Shown here: one piece after another, positions 53,936 to 62,064 of the stretch
Numbering within the stretch: position 1 is the first letter of the stretch
Layout of the letters: each line of letters begins with the position of its first letter
DNA from: Fictibacillus arsenicus
Lineage (GTDB): Bacteria; Bacillota; Bacilli; Bacillales; Fictibacillaceae
DNA length: 64,000 nt
Direction of reading: 5' to 3'
Assembly: GCF_001642935.1 (NCBI RefSeq)
Contig: NZ_CP016761.1
Span: forward strand, 3,038,001-3,102,000
Translations under genes and position numbers: made by a program
The notes under the pieces: model-generated
The model's database searches: none
What the model was told of the DNA's origin: nothing
What the model saw: the letters and a program-made list of their open reading frames with translations, nothing else

Positions 53936-55455
53936 TCATCGATGTCCTTCTTTTTTCTCATTTCTTTTATCTTGTTTTTAGACGGAAGCTGAGTGCCTAA
54001 GCTAATTGGCCTTTTTAACATCCTATTGTAAGGCAGCCTGATCACTGTGTCTGTCATGTCTAAAAGACGCGGAGGATAGAGCGGTGCCATATATGGTCTT
54101 CCGAGTGACTCCAGTCTTAACAGGTGAACCAGGATAAAACTCATCGCAAGAACGATACCAACCCCGCCCCAGATGGCTGCAAGAAAGATAAACGGGAAAC
54201 GCAATATACGGATTGTGTTGGCCATCTTATAGATCGGTGTAGTAAATGAAGCAAGAGCTGATAACGATACAACGATTAGTAAGATGTTACTTGTCAATCC
54301 AGCCTCAACCGATGCCTGTCCGATAACAATACCTCCAACAATACCCAGTGTCTGGCCAACCTTAGTCGGCAAACGTGCTCCCGCTTCCCGCAGCAACTCA
54401 ATGGTTAACTCGAGAAACAATACTTCTAATATGGGAGGAAACGGAATATTAACACGTGATGAAATTAAAGGAGCAAGCAGATCTTTAGGAATCATCTGAT
54501 AATGGAACGTTAACACAGCTACGTAAATAGGCGTCGCGAAGGTAGAAAAAATAACAGAAATAAATCGGATGAACCGGAAGAGTGAACCAAGCACCCACGA
54601 TAAATAATAATCTTCAGGTGATACAAAATACTCTGAAATTCCTGTCGGTCCAAGCAATGCTTGAGGTGAGCCTTCTGAAAGTATAGCTACCTGTCCATAA
54701 TTCAGCATAGAAATAACCCGGTCAGGACGTTCTGTTGTAACGAGTTGTGGAAATACTGATTTTGAGTTATCGGAGATCATTTGTTCCAAATACGAACTGT
54801 CTGGAATCACTTCAGACTCAATATCTTTTATTCTTTGAATAACAGTATTAATATTTTCTTTTTCTGCTATTCCTTCTAAATAAGCAATTATTACACGGGT
54901 TTTTGAAAACTTGCCTATTATTATTTCTTTAAAGCGAAGCTCGGGTACCGGCAGTCTTCTTCTAATTAAATATAGGTTGCTGTCCAGATTTTCTATAAAG
55001 GCTTCTTTTGGTCCGATAACGGAAAATTCAATTTCAGAAACTGACACTGGACGGTTAGTAGAAAAATTCTCAGCTCGGATAACAGCACATTCTTCATCAT
55101 ATTCACCGAACTGTACGACAATAAATCCACGCAGGAGCTTATTTTGAATTTCTTTTATATCATTTGTGATTGTTACACTTTCAATCGGCAAAATATCTTT
55201 TAAGTCTTTGAGGTCTTTAAAATCCTTGCTGTGAATAAGGTAAGGGAGAAAATCACGATGCAGCAATTCACCGTCAATCATAGCTTTATAATAAGAGATG
55301 TACACATTGTGATGAACCGTTTTTTGAGGATAATGGATAAAATCTGCCGAGTCTTTCGCATTATCAATCAATTCTGTGATATTTGCATATGTATTATTAG
55401 ATAAATCAATCGTATGACTCTGCTCTTTCGGCTTCTTTTTCAGCCATTTCATCAT
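53932..55455 (-). CDS. GerA-type germinant receptor subunit
   Basis: 507-residue GerA/SpoVAF family membrane protein. A large cytoplasmic N-domain (about 1-240: FVVQFGEYDEECAVIRAENF) is followed by GPTGISEYFVSPEDYYLSWV and four or five spans with SSRVNIPFPPILEVLFLELT and GARLPTKVGQTLGIVGGIVI. ATG at 55455 behind AGGTGG. Normally encoded with GerB and GerC; here only GerC is found. Confidence 0.9.
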   Translation of the reverse strand: MMKWLKKKPKEQSHTIDLSNNTYANITELIDNAKDSADFIHYPQKTVHHNVYISYYKAMIDGELLHRDFLPYLIHSKDFKDLKDLKDILPIESVTITNDIKEIQNKLLRGFIVVQFGEYDEECAVIRAENFSTNRPVSVSEIEFSVIGPKEAFIENLDSNLYLIRRRLPVPELRFKEIIIGKFSKTRVIIAYLEGIAEKENINTVIQRIKDIESEVIPDSSYLEQMISDNSKSVFPQLVTTERPDRVISMLNYGQVAILSEGSPQALLGPTGISEYFVSPEDYYLSWVLGSLFRFIRFISVIFSTFATPIYVAVLTFHYQMIPKDLLAPLISSRVNIPFPPILEVLFLELTIELLREAGARLPTKVGQTLGIVGGIVIGQASVEAGLTSNILLIVVSLSALASFTTPIYKMANTIRILRFPFIFLAAIWGGVGIVLAMSFILVHLLRLESLGRPYMAPLYPPRLLDMTDTVIRLPYNRMLKRPISLGTQLPSKNKIKEMRKKKDIDE

Positions 55456-55511
55456 GATGTACACCACCTCTTTTCTCTTTCTTAATATGAGAAAAGGTTA
55501 GAGTAAATATA

Positions 55512-55552
55512 CAAAAAGGCATTCCAGCAGCTAGCTTTGGAATGCCTTTTTA
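55512..55552 (-). terminator. Terminator of the pyrH-like gene
   Basis: AAAAAGGCATTCCA / TGGAATGCCTTTTT arms, perfect. Confidence 0.8.
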
Positions 55553-55561
55553 AACACTTGT

Positions 55562-56296
55562 TTAAACAAGTGCTGTTTCTATATTATTGCTAATAAACGT
55601 CCCAATATCTTCACCGCTGCATATTTTCAAGAACGAGCCCTCTTGATTAAAATCGAAAAGGTGGATCGGCAAACCGTAGTCTCTTGCCAAAATAAGTGCG
55701 GATTGATCCATAACTTTTAAATTATTTTTTATCGCTTCATCATAATGAAGCGTAGCGTATTTCCTTGCTTCTTTAAATCGATTTGGGTCGCTGTCATACA
55801 CCCCGTCAACACCTTGTTTTGCACAAAGAATGGCATCGCAATTCATTTCTAGAGCCCTTTGTACAGCAGGATAATCGGTTGTGACGTATGGCTGGCCATT
55901 ACCGCCTGCAAAAATGAGGACATATCCTTTATCTAAATGATGAACAGCTCTCAGCCTAATATAAGGTTCCGCAACTGCACTTATTGGAACAGAACTCATC
56001 ACTCTTACTTCCCGGTCCATCTTGCTCTTCAAGACCCCTCTTAACATTAAACTGTTTATAACTGTTCCTAATGTCCCGATCTGATCTGCTTCTACCCTTT
56101 CAATTCCCCAATATTCGGCTAAGTTTCCTCTGAATATGTTGCCTCCTCCAACGACTATTGCCACTTCAATCCCTTTTTCAATGACGGATAAAACTTCTTT
56201 TGCAATGTGATTTAAAGAAAGATGATCAAACCCTGTTCCTTGATTTCCAGCAAGGGCTCCGCCGCTTAGTTTAATTAAAACCCGTCTATAACGCAT
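55562..56296 (-). CDS. Second UMP kinase-like protein (PyrH paralogue)
   Basis: 244-residue amino-acid-kinase-fold protein of the PyrH family: LIKLSGGALAGNQG, VVGGGNIFRGN, VDGVYDSDP and LKVMDQSALILARD. It differs from canonical PyrH at the GTGNPYFSTDT loop, which here reads GNGQPYVTTDY. It is not in a tsf-pyrH-frr context, so the housekeeping pyrH is presumably elsewhere. The ATG at 56296 follows GGAGGAGAAG. A leader peptide and terminator precede it, which suggests attenuation. Confidence 0.8.
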   Translation of the reverse strand: MRYRRVLIKLSGGALAGNQGTGFDHLSLNHIAKEVLSVIEKGIEVAIVVGGGNIFRGNLAEYWGIERVEADQIGTLGTVINSLMLRGVLKSKMDREVRVMSSVPISAVAEPYIRLRAVHHLDKGYVLIFAGGNGQPYVTTDYPAVQRALEMNCDAILCAKQGVDGVYDSDPNRFKEARKYATLHYDEAIKNNLKVMDQSALILARDYGLPIHLFDFNQEGSFLKICSGEDIGTFISNNIETALV

Positions 56297-56316
56297 CTTC
56301 TTCTCCTCCTCTATAT

Positions 56317-56354
56317 AAAAAAAGAACAAATGACAATGAATATGTCATCTGTTC
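56317..56354 (-). terminator. Terminator between leader peptide and pyrH-like gene (candidate attenuator)
   Basis: 12-base arms GAACAGATGACA and TGTCATTTGTTC (one mismatch) followed by seven T residues on the minus strand, 21 bases before the start of the pyrH-like gene. The leader stop codon TGA lies inside the first arm. Confidence 0.75.
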
Positions 56355-56416
56355 TCCCTGGATAAAAGACGGCGGAATTTCAAGTTTTGCTGCACTATTT
56401 TTTGTACATTAACCAT
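56345..56416 (-). CDS. Leader peptide of the pyrH-like gene
   Basis: A 23-residue basic frame beginning MVNVQKIVQQ and ending LLSRENR, with AGGAGG at good spacing. The ribosome binding site is part of a 9-bp perfect stem (GGCGGAATT with AATTCCGCC at 56371-56379), so translation start may be structured. The frame ends inside the first arm of the terminator at 56317-56354. Confidence 0.6.
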   Translation of the reverse strand: MVNVQKIVQQNLKFRRLLSRENR

Positions 56417-56447
56417 CAATTCCGCCTCCTCTTCTTATTCTTCTTCC

Positions 56448-56453
56448 ATTATA
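56448..56453 (-). promoter_or_regulatory. Possible -10 box of the pyrH-like leader
   Basis: TATAAT on the minus strand, 32 bases ahead of the leader start. A -35 box is only weakly matched (TTCACT with 18 bp spacing). Confidence 0.4.
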
Positions 56454-56624
56454 TACTTACCAGCTTGTGTAAGTGAAATGTAATTATCCTAACCATCATT
56501 CATTTTATATTAAACGTTTGACCATTTTTTTGAAATATAGACACGTTACCTATGCCCTTTTAGTAACAAGATACATATAATGCATGGACAAGAGTAGTCA
56601 AAATCATTATCAGGAGGAAATATT

Positions 56625-57194
56625 TTGAAAAACAATAACTGTCCAACAATGCTATCTTCAAGAGAGTTATGCAAATTATTGGGCCAAACAATCCGGGTTA
56701 ATACTGGCGGCCCAGAATCAAGAGTAGGGAGATTAGTTTGTGTAGGCAAAGACTTCCTTGCCATTGAATCGTCCGACAAAGACGGTAAAGGTAAAGGTAA
56801 AGGAGGCGACGGCAAAGGCAAAGACGGTAAAGGAAGACATAGAGATAAAAATTTAATCTTTTATCAGCTTCGCCATGTAAAAGCCATTGTCCTTGAAGCA
56901 GACGAAATTTGCTGCTGGAACAATTCTAAGAAATGCACAAATGATACATTCTGCGATGTATTGAATCATTTCTTCAACCACAAAGTAAAAGTTAATCGTG
57001 GAGGACCAGAAACCGTAGAAGGTGTACTTGTAGGAGTAAACAACAGTACGATTAAAGTAATCCGAGGCGACGAAGTTATCTTTATCACAATTGAGCACAT
57101 CAAGAGTTTCAGCCAAGTTGGCGGATGCCATGATGAAAGCAGCAGCCACAAGAAAGAGTCTTCTAGCAAGAAAGAATCTTCATCTAAAAAGTAA
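56625..57194 (+). CDS. CotB-like spore coat protein with Lys/Gly-rich insert
   Basis: 189 residues. Two copies of the CotB-type domain: LLGQTIRVNTGGPESRVGRL ... YQLRHVKAI and HKVKVNRGGPETVEGVLVGV ... TIEHIKSFS. The first is interrupted by a KGKGKGG/DGKGKDGKG stretch (about residues 50-66). The C-terminus is a Ser/Lys tail (KKESSSKK repeats), as in CotB, where it is phosphorylated. TTG start behind AGGAGG. Confidence 0.8.
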   Translation: MKNNNCPTMLSSRELCKLLGQTIRVNTGGPESRVGRLVCVGKDFLAIESSDKDGKGKGKGGDGKGKDGKGRHRDKNLIFYQLRHVKAIVLEADEICCWNNSKKCTNDTFCDVLNHFFNHKVKVNRGGPETVEGVLVGVNNSTIKVIRGDEVIFITIEHIKSFSQVGGCHDESSSHKKESSSKKESSSKK

Positions 57195-57273
57195 AGATCT
57201 GCTGTGGTGAAACGCCATGAAATTTAGCTGAGCTTTATTAACAAGGCTGTTACAGACTTTTATTTTTAAAGCC

Positions 57274-57307
57274 ATGTCCTGTTTTATTATTAAAACAGGA
57301 CTTTTTT
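57274..57307 (+). terminator. Terminator of the first CotB-like gene
   Basis: GTCCTGTTTT / AAAACAGGAC arms followed by TTTTTT. Confidence 0.8.
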
Positions 57308-57352
57308 AAAGATGAGAGATTTATACAAAACTTCCATTAAAGGAGGATTATT

Positions 57353-58018
57353 TTGAGCATTTTCAATAATTTTGTTGAAGAGACAGTGGACCTCTTCATA
57401 AGTGGTAACAAAATCATCACGGGAATGATGATTGATATCGGATCAGATGTAATCGTTATTTTTGACGGGGAAGATTTCGTCTATATACCTAAACTGCATA
57501 TCCATCGAATTAATACCAACACAGAATACGAAACTGAAATTAAAAAACCTGAGTATTCCCCAATTGATTTAGTGGATGAAACGTATTCACTCAGGAAAGT
57601 TTTAACGAATGCAAAAGGTTTATTTTCAGAGGTGTTTATCACGAGCAATCAATCGATCCACGGATACATCACAAACATCATGAATGATTATTTCATCTTT
57701 TACTCTCCGGTATATAAAATGATGCTGATTCCAATGAACCATCTAAAATGGCTTATTCCCTATAAAGAAAGTGAACGGCCATATACCCTTTCAAATGAAG
57801 AACTGCCTTTAGTTCCCCTAAACACGGCTTTAGCCCGAACGTATACTGAGCAGTTAAAAAAATATGAAGGAAAACTGGTTATTTTCGACCTAGGGAAAGA
57901 TCCGAACAAGATCGGCAAGTTAGTCAGAGTAGACCAAAATCAGCTTCAACTGACAACCGGAAGAAATAAATCTGTGTATCTTAATATTCAGCATATTAAA
58001 ACCTTGCACCTTCCGTAA
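57353..58018 (+). CDS. CotB-related coat protein, GGPE motifs lost
   Basis: 221 residues with three Sm-like repeats ending in FVYIPKLHIHRIN, FIFYSPVYKMMLIPMNHLKW and KSVYLNIQHIKTLHLP. The layout is like CotB (repeat ending in H-I/V-K), but the GGPE motif is missing. TTG start behind AAAGGAGG. Probably a coat or outer-spore protein, judged from the repeats and the neighbouring CotB-like gene. Confidence 0.6.
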   Translation: MSIFNNFVEETVDLFISGNKIITGMMIDIGSDVIVIFDGEDFVYIPKLHIHRINTNTEYETEIKKPEYSPIDLVDETYSLRKVLTNAKGLFSEVFITSNQSIHGYITNIMNDYFIFYSPVYKMMLIPMNHLKWLIPYKESERPYTLSNEELPLVPLNTALARTYTEQLKKYEGKLVIFDLGKDPNKIGKLVRVDQNQLQLTTGRNKSVYLNIQHIKTLHLP

Positions 58019-58023
58019 AAAAA

Positions 58024-58052
58024 CAAAAAAACTTCGCAATGAAGTTTTTTTC
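58024..58052 (+). terminator. Terminator
   Basis: ACTTC / GAAGT hairpin followed by seven T residues. Confidence 0.6.
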
Positions 58053-58119
58053 ATTCCATATCAGTAATACATATTTTTATGTGCAGCTACAGAAGGGCTT
58101 GATGTAAGCCAAGTGTTCC

Positions 58120-58848
58120 TTATGAAAAATGAGTTAACACTAACGAACTAAGAAGACCGATCGATGTTATTAAACCAACAGCTGCGCCTGCATCTTCGTG
58201 TGCTTCAGGAAGCATTGTAGAAGCTACCATCGCCATAATCGCTCCTCCTGCAAATGCACCAATTAATGAAAGAGATGCTACAGATGCTCCTTCTAATAAT
58301 ACGAAACCCAGTAGAGCGGCAATAGCAGATATAACGAATACCGATATCCACATACCTATTATTTTCTTTTTGGAAAAACCTTCTTTTAACAATCCAATCG
58401 AGCTGGACAAGCCTTCAGGAAAATTACTTAAAAAAATGGCTATCACGAGCAGCCAGCTTACTTTGCTTTGTTCAATCAAACTAGCACCGATCAAAACAGA
58501 TTCCGGTATAGCATCTAATAGAGTTCCAAAGAAAATGGCCATGCCAACACCTTTAGCCTTTTTGACACCTGACTTTTTTCTTTCGTGGCCACCCTTTTTT
58601 GAAAGAATGCTATTTATAATCGTAAATATGGCAGAGCCAGAAATAAATCCAATGGCTGTAATCATTAAGTTGCTTTGTTCAACAGCTTCAATCAACAATT
58701 CAAATGAAACAGCTCCGATTAAAATACCCGTTCCAAAAGCCATTATCCAGGCTGTCCATTTTTTAGGAATATGAAGGGCAAGTCCTGTAAAGCATCCCAG
58801 CAATACAGCAGAACCTGCTACTCCTCCCCAAAAGGCGGCTTGCAGCAT
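58120..58848 (-). CDS. ZIP-family metal transporter, metal-binding His replaced
   Basis: 242 residues, eight hydrophobic segments, ZIP/GufA fold. The two conserved metal motifs normally read HN-x-PEG-type; here they are DAIPESVLIG and SNFPEGLSSS, so both histidines are replaced (Asp and Ser). It may have different metal specificity or another role. Start at 58848 follows GGGATGAAGC. Confidence 0.75.
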   Translation of the reverse strand: MLQAAFWGGVAGSAVLLGCFTGLALHIPKKWTAWIMAFGTGILIGAVSFELLIEAVEQSNLMITAIGFISGSAIFTIINSILSKKGGHERKKSGVKKAKGVGMAIFFGTLLDAIPESVLIGASLIEQSKVSWLLVIAIFLSNFPEGLSSSIGLLKEGFSKKKIIGMWISVFVISAIAALLGFVLLEGASVASLSLIGAFAGGAIMAMVASTMLPEAHEDAGAAVGLITSIGLLSSLVLTHFS

Positions 58849-58906
58849 GCTTCATCCCCTCTCTTTTTTTATCACCTTTTCCTTAAAGCATTTTTTCTAT
58901 ACACAA

Positions 58907-58949
58907 TAAAAAAGAATAGTGGATGCACAAAGGGCTCATCCACTATTCT
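58907..58949. terminator. Terminator of the MscS-like gene
   Basis: Perfect 12-base arms GAATAGTGGATG / CATCCACTATTC with a T-run on the minus strand. Confidence 0.8.
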
Positions 58950-58960
58950 CAGTTATTTCT

Positions 58961-60709
58961 TTAAAAGTCGTTGCGTTTAGGATCGTTGTTTTTATTAATG
59001 CCAAATTCATCACTTGGCGTATTTAAATGGTTAAATTGACGATCACGTGCAATCGTATGAGGTTTTTCTAAATCAACGTTCCCAGACTCTTTTTCAGTTT
59101 TAGAGCTGTCCGTACGGAAATCCTTTAAGCTTGTTTTGTCTTTCCACTCGGCCGGGTCTGGACTTTGAATCGTAGTCTGCTCCATTCTTCTGCTTAATTT
59201 ATTCAGCGTGCGTCCTGCTGCTTCACGTCCGCCTAATCCGAAAGCAAGTCCAAACGCAATGGTGAATCCGCCTAAGATCAGGATGAACGCAGCGTTTACG
59301 ATTGTCTTCGCAACACCAAGCTGGTCAAGAGCCATGAAGAACGCAAGCGTAATGATTGTATATTTCGCAATGTTGCCAAGCAGCTTGCCCTCTGTTTGTT
59401 GTTTTACCATGCTCATCACAACACGTTTCACAAGGTCACCTGCATAGAATCCGATACCAAGGACCAGTACTGCAGTTAACACCATTGGGATATAAGCAAG
59501 AACAACAGATAGGATACTTACTAAGCTTTCAAGGTTAACAAGCTGAAGTGCTTCAATTGTAAATAACAATACAACAAGAATCTGTGCAGCGTAACCAATA
59601 ATTTGTGAAATGGTAAGCGTTTGATCGCTCTTATGAAGAGAGCCAAGACCCATCTTATGGAAGATGCCGTTAAAACCAACGCGTTCCAATAATGAAGTTA
59701 CAGCATTCTTCACCCATTTACCAATCCATAGCCCTGCTGCGACAAGAATAATCGCTACGATGATATTTGGAATCATATCCATGATCTGGCCAAGCATTCC
59801 GATAGCAGGTCCGGAAATTCCGTTAATATCAAGCGTCTCAAGCGCTGAGATCACGACTGGAATCAAAATAAATACATAAACGATCGTACCAATGATTTGT
59901 GATAATGATGTTTTATCTAAAGCACGTTCAGCACCTAATTTTGATGCTAAGCGATCTGTACCGATGCTTTGTAAAAAGTTTACTAGGATCTCTTTTACAA
60001 CCTTAGCTACAATCCAGCCGACAAACAGGATAATAGCTGCTCCTAAAAGTTTAGGTAAGAATGCAAAGAATCCGGAGAGCATTCCTTCTAGAGGTTCAGA
60101 AATGGCATCAATGCCTAGTGCAGCTAATACTGCAGGAAGGAATAGCAGAAGCGTCAGATAAAATACGGCTTTTGATGCAGAAAGTACGGCTTTGTTAGAC
60201 TGCCCTGGTTCACGCGTCAGTTTCCAGCGATTAAGAAGTCTTTCAAATGCTGTATTCTGGCCTAGTTTTCTTACTAAGATGGATAATCCAGAAGCAATTA
60301 ACCAAGCAACCGCTGCAATTAACGCTGCTTTTAATAGATTTGGAATAGCAGCTGCGATAACGCCCAGTGCATTTGAAATTGGCTCAGCTACATATGGAAG
60401 GCTAAGCATGTTCAAGAACATAACAATAGCGACAGCCATAAGAATCCAAAATACCACTTTGCTTATGATTTCTTCTGAGGAATATTTACTGGACCTCGTT
60501 TTCTCAACATGGTCACCCTCTGTATCAGGTTTCATCCATCTTGCTACTTTATTATCAAAATCTGTTTTATGAAGTGCTTTCTTCACTGCTTTTGAAACTA
60601 ATGAGGCGATCAGCCAGCCAATTAATAAGACAAGAATAGCTAGAAGCAAATCTGGCAATCTACCTAAATAGGCCATCCAAGAATCAGTTACTCCGTTGTA
60701 ATCGTACAT
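58961..60709 (-). CDS. Mechanosensitive-channel-like protein with repeated TM helices
   Basis: 582 residues with about 12 spans, arranged as repeats of a 'conserved TM helix' unit: LLAILVLLIGWLIASLVSKA, LIAAVAWLIASGLSILVRKL, AIILFVGWIVAKVVKEIL, VAIILVAAGLWIGKWVKNAV, and the last FAFGLAFGLGGREAAGRTLN. The C-terminal GGREAAG helix is like MscS TM3. The hydrophilic tail ends in KNNDPKRNDF. AAGGAGG precedes the ATG. Confidence 0.8.
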   Translation of the reverse strand: MYDYNGVTDSWMAYLGRLPDLLLAILVLLIGWLIASLVSKAVKKALHKTDFDNKVARWMKPDTEGDHVEKTRSSKYSSEEIISKVVFWILMAVAIVMFLNMLSLPYVAEPISNALGVIAAAIPNLLKAALIAAVAWLIASGLSILVRKLGQNTAFERLLNRWKLTREPGQSNKAVLSASKAVFYLTLLLFLPAVLAALGIDAISEPLEGMLSGFFAFLPKLLGAAIILFVGWIVAKVVKEILVNFLQSIGTDRLASKLGAERALDKTSLSQIIGTIVYVFILIPVVISALETLDINGISGPAIGMLGQIMDMIPNIIVAIILVAAGLWIGKWVKNAVTSLLERVGFNGIFHKMGLGSLHKSDQTLTISQIIGYAAQILVVLLFTIEALQLVNLESLVSILSVVLAYIPMVLTAVLVLGIGFYAGDLVKRVVMSMVKQQTEGKLLGNIAKYTIITLAFFMALDQLGVAKTIVNAAFILILGGFTIAFGLAFGLGGREAAGRTLNKLSRRMEQTTIQSPDPAEWKDKTSLKDFRTDSSKTEKESGNVDLEKPHTIARDRQFNHLNTPSDEFGINKNNDPKRNDF

Positions 60710-60816
60710 TTTATTCCTCCTTTTATGCTTGATATAAATATCTCTTCATAAGCTGTACTTTCCCAATGAGATTGTCAGTTAAACTACATACATAAAAAAA
60801 CGGTAGGAGGATATAT

Positions 60817-60845
60817 TTTACAATTTTCAAAGAATCCTATATAAT
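60817..60845 (+). promoter_or_regulatory. Sigma-A promoter of the ABC exporter operon
   Basis: TTTACA (60817-60822), 17-bp spacer, TATAAT (60840-60845). Confidence 0.75.
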
Positions 60846-60863
60846 AGGGTTATTGCCGTCTAG

Positions 60864-60877
60864 TGCAAACGCTTTCA
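60864..60877 (+). promoter_or_regulatory. cre site (CcpA) in the ABC exporter leader
   Basis: TGCAAACGCTTTCA fits the consensus TGNAANCGNWNNCW at every defined position. It lies about 12 bases past the expected transcription start, where CcpA usually represses. Confidence 0.7.
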
Positions 60878-60893
60878 AAAGGAGAGGGATTAA

Positions 60894-60923
60894 ATGTGGA
60901 CTTTATACATAGACTCTAAGTAA
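60894..60923 (+). CDS. Nine-residue leader peptide of the ABC exporter operon
   Basis: MWTLYIDSK followed by TAA, with AAGGAG nine bases ahead of the ATG. A terminator follows 53 bases later, before the ABC genes. Arrangement is like the leader peptides that control antibiotic exporters such as bmrCD; this is an inference. Confidence 0.55.
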   Translation: MWTLYIDSK

Positions 60924-60975
60924 TTTTATATCCCTTTATGACCTGACGCCTCATAGTGAGCAAATAATTTTATAT

Positions 60976-61016
60976 GCACACATGCCCGCAGGAATTTGTC
61001 TGTGGTTTTTTTGTGC
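60976..61016 (+). terminator. Terminator before the ABC genes (candidate attenuator)
   Basis: CCGCAG / CTGTGG stem (one G-U pair), 8-base loop and seven T residues, with outer GCAC/GTGC pairing. The first ABC gene starts 23 bases further on, so transcription must read through. Confidence 0.65.
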
Positions 61017-61038
61017 CCATTTTTAAGGAGTGACACAT

Positions 61039-62064
61039 ATGATCGAAGTTAAAGATCTTGCCAAACATTATAAAATTGCAAAGCGTGACCCCGGACTTCG
61101 CGGGGCTGTTAAATCATTGTTTTATAGAAAATATGAAACGAAAGAAGCGGTTAAAGGAATCAGCCTAACTATTAATGCAGGTGAAATGGTTGGTTACATC
61201 GGTGCAAACGGAGCTGGTAAATCGACCACGATTAAAATGCTGACCGGTATCCTTACCCCTACCTCAGGTGAAGTAAAAGTAAACGGTATCGTTCCTTATG
61301 AAAATCGTAAACAAAATGCTTCGCACATCGGTGCTGTATTTGGCCAGCGCACTCAATTGTTCTGGGATATTCCTGTTAGAGAAAGCTATGAGCTGTTAAA
61401 GCATATTTACGAGATTCCTCAAAAACAATATGAAGAAACACTGGCTGAATTTGTTGATGTGCTCCATCTTGAACCATTGCTTGGTATCCCCGTCAGGCAG
61501 CTCTCTTTAGGACAAAAGATGAGATGTGAGCTTGCAGCGGCCTTTTTGCACCGTCCAAAAGTGGTCTATCTCGATGAGCCGACAATCGGACTGGATGTTG
61601 CAGTTAAAGTGAGGATCCGCAGCTTTATTAAGCAGATGAACGCCAGGTATGGGACGACTGTACTTCTAACGACTCATGACATGCAGGACATTGAAGAGAT
61701 CTGTCAGCGAATCATTATCATTGATGATGGAAGAGTTATTTATGACGGGTCTATCCAAAATATTAAATCGCAATTTGGCGACAAGCGCGTTATTCATTTT
61801 GAATTAGAAAACTCGGATGATTTTGCTTTGCCTCAAGAACTTGCACATGTTGCACAGTTGATGCCTCGTGAAGAAGAGGAGCTGCACAAAATTTCGATCA
61901 CTTTTAGCAGCAGGGACATATCCGGAGCAGAATTGATCAGTATCATAATGAATCACTATACCGTTGCCGACCTTACGATTGCTGATCCAAAAATCGAAAC
62001 TATCGTTGAAGAAATATACGGCAAAGGGATGAAAAAGGAGGTGCATCATGAGGAAGTACATTGA
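61039..62064 (+). CDS. ABC transporter ATPase
   Basis: 341 residues. Walker A GANGAGKST, signature LSLGQKMRCELA, Walker B VVYLDEPTIGLD, switch TTHD. N-terminal RGAVKSLFYRKYETKEAVKG is typical of the ATPases paired with DUF990-type (ABC-2) permeases. ATG at 61039 behind AAGGAG. Overlaps the next gene by 17 bases. Confidence 0.9.
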   Translation: MIEVKDLAKHYKIAKRDPGLRGAVKSLFYRKYETKEAVKGISLTINAGEMVGYIGANGAGKSTTIKMLTGILTPTSGEVKVNGIVPYENRKQNASHIGAVFGQRTQLFWDIPVRESYELLKHIYEIPQKQYEETLAEFVDVLHLEPLLGIPVRQLSLGQKMRCELAAAFLHRPKVVYLDEPTIGLDVAVKVRIRSFIKQMNARYGTTVLLTTHDMQDIEEICQRIIIIDDGRVIYDGSIQNIKSQFGDKRVIHFELENSDDFALPQELAHVAQLMPREEEELHKISITFSSRDISGAELISIIMNHYTVADLTIADPKIETIVEEIYGKGMKKEVHHEEVH

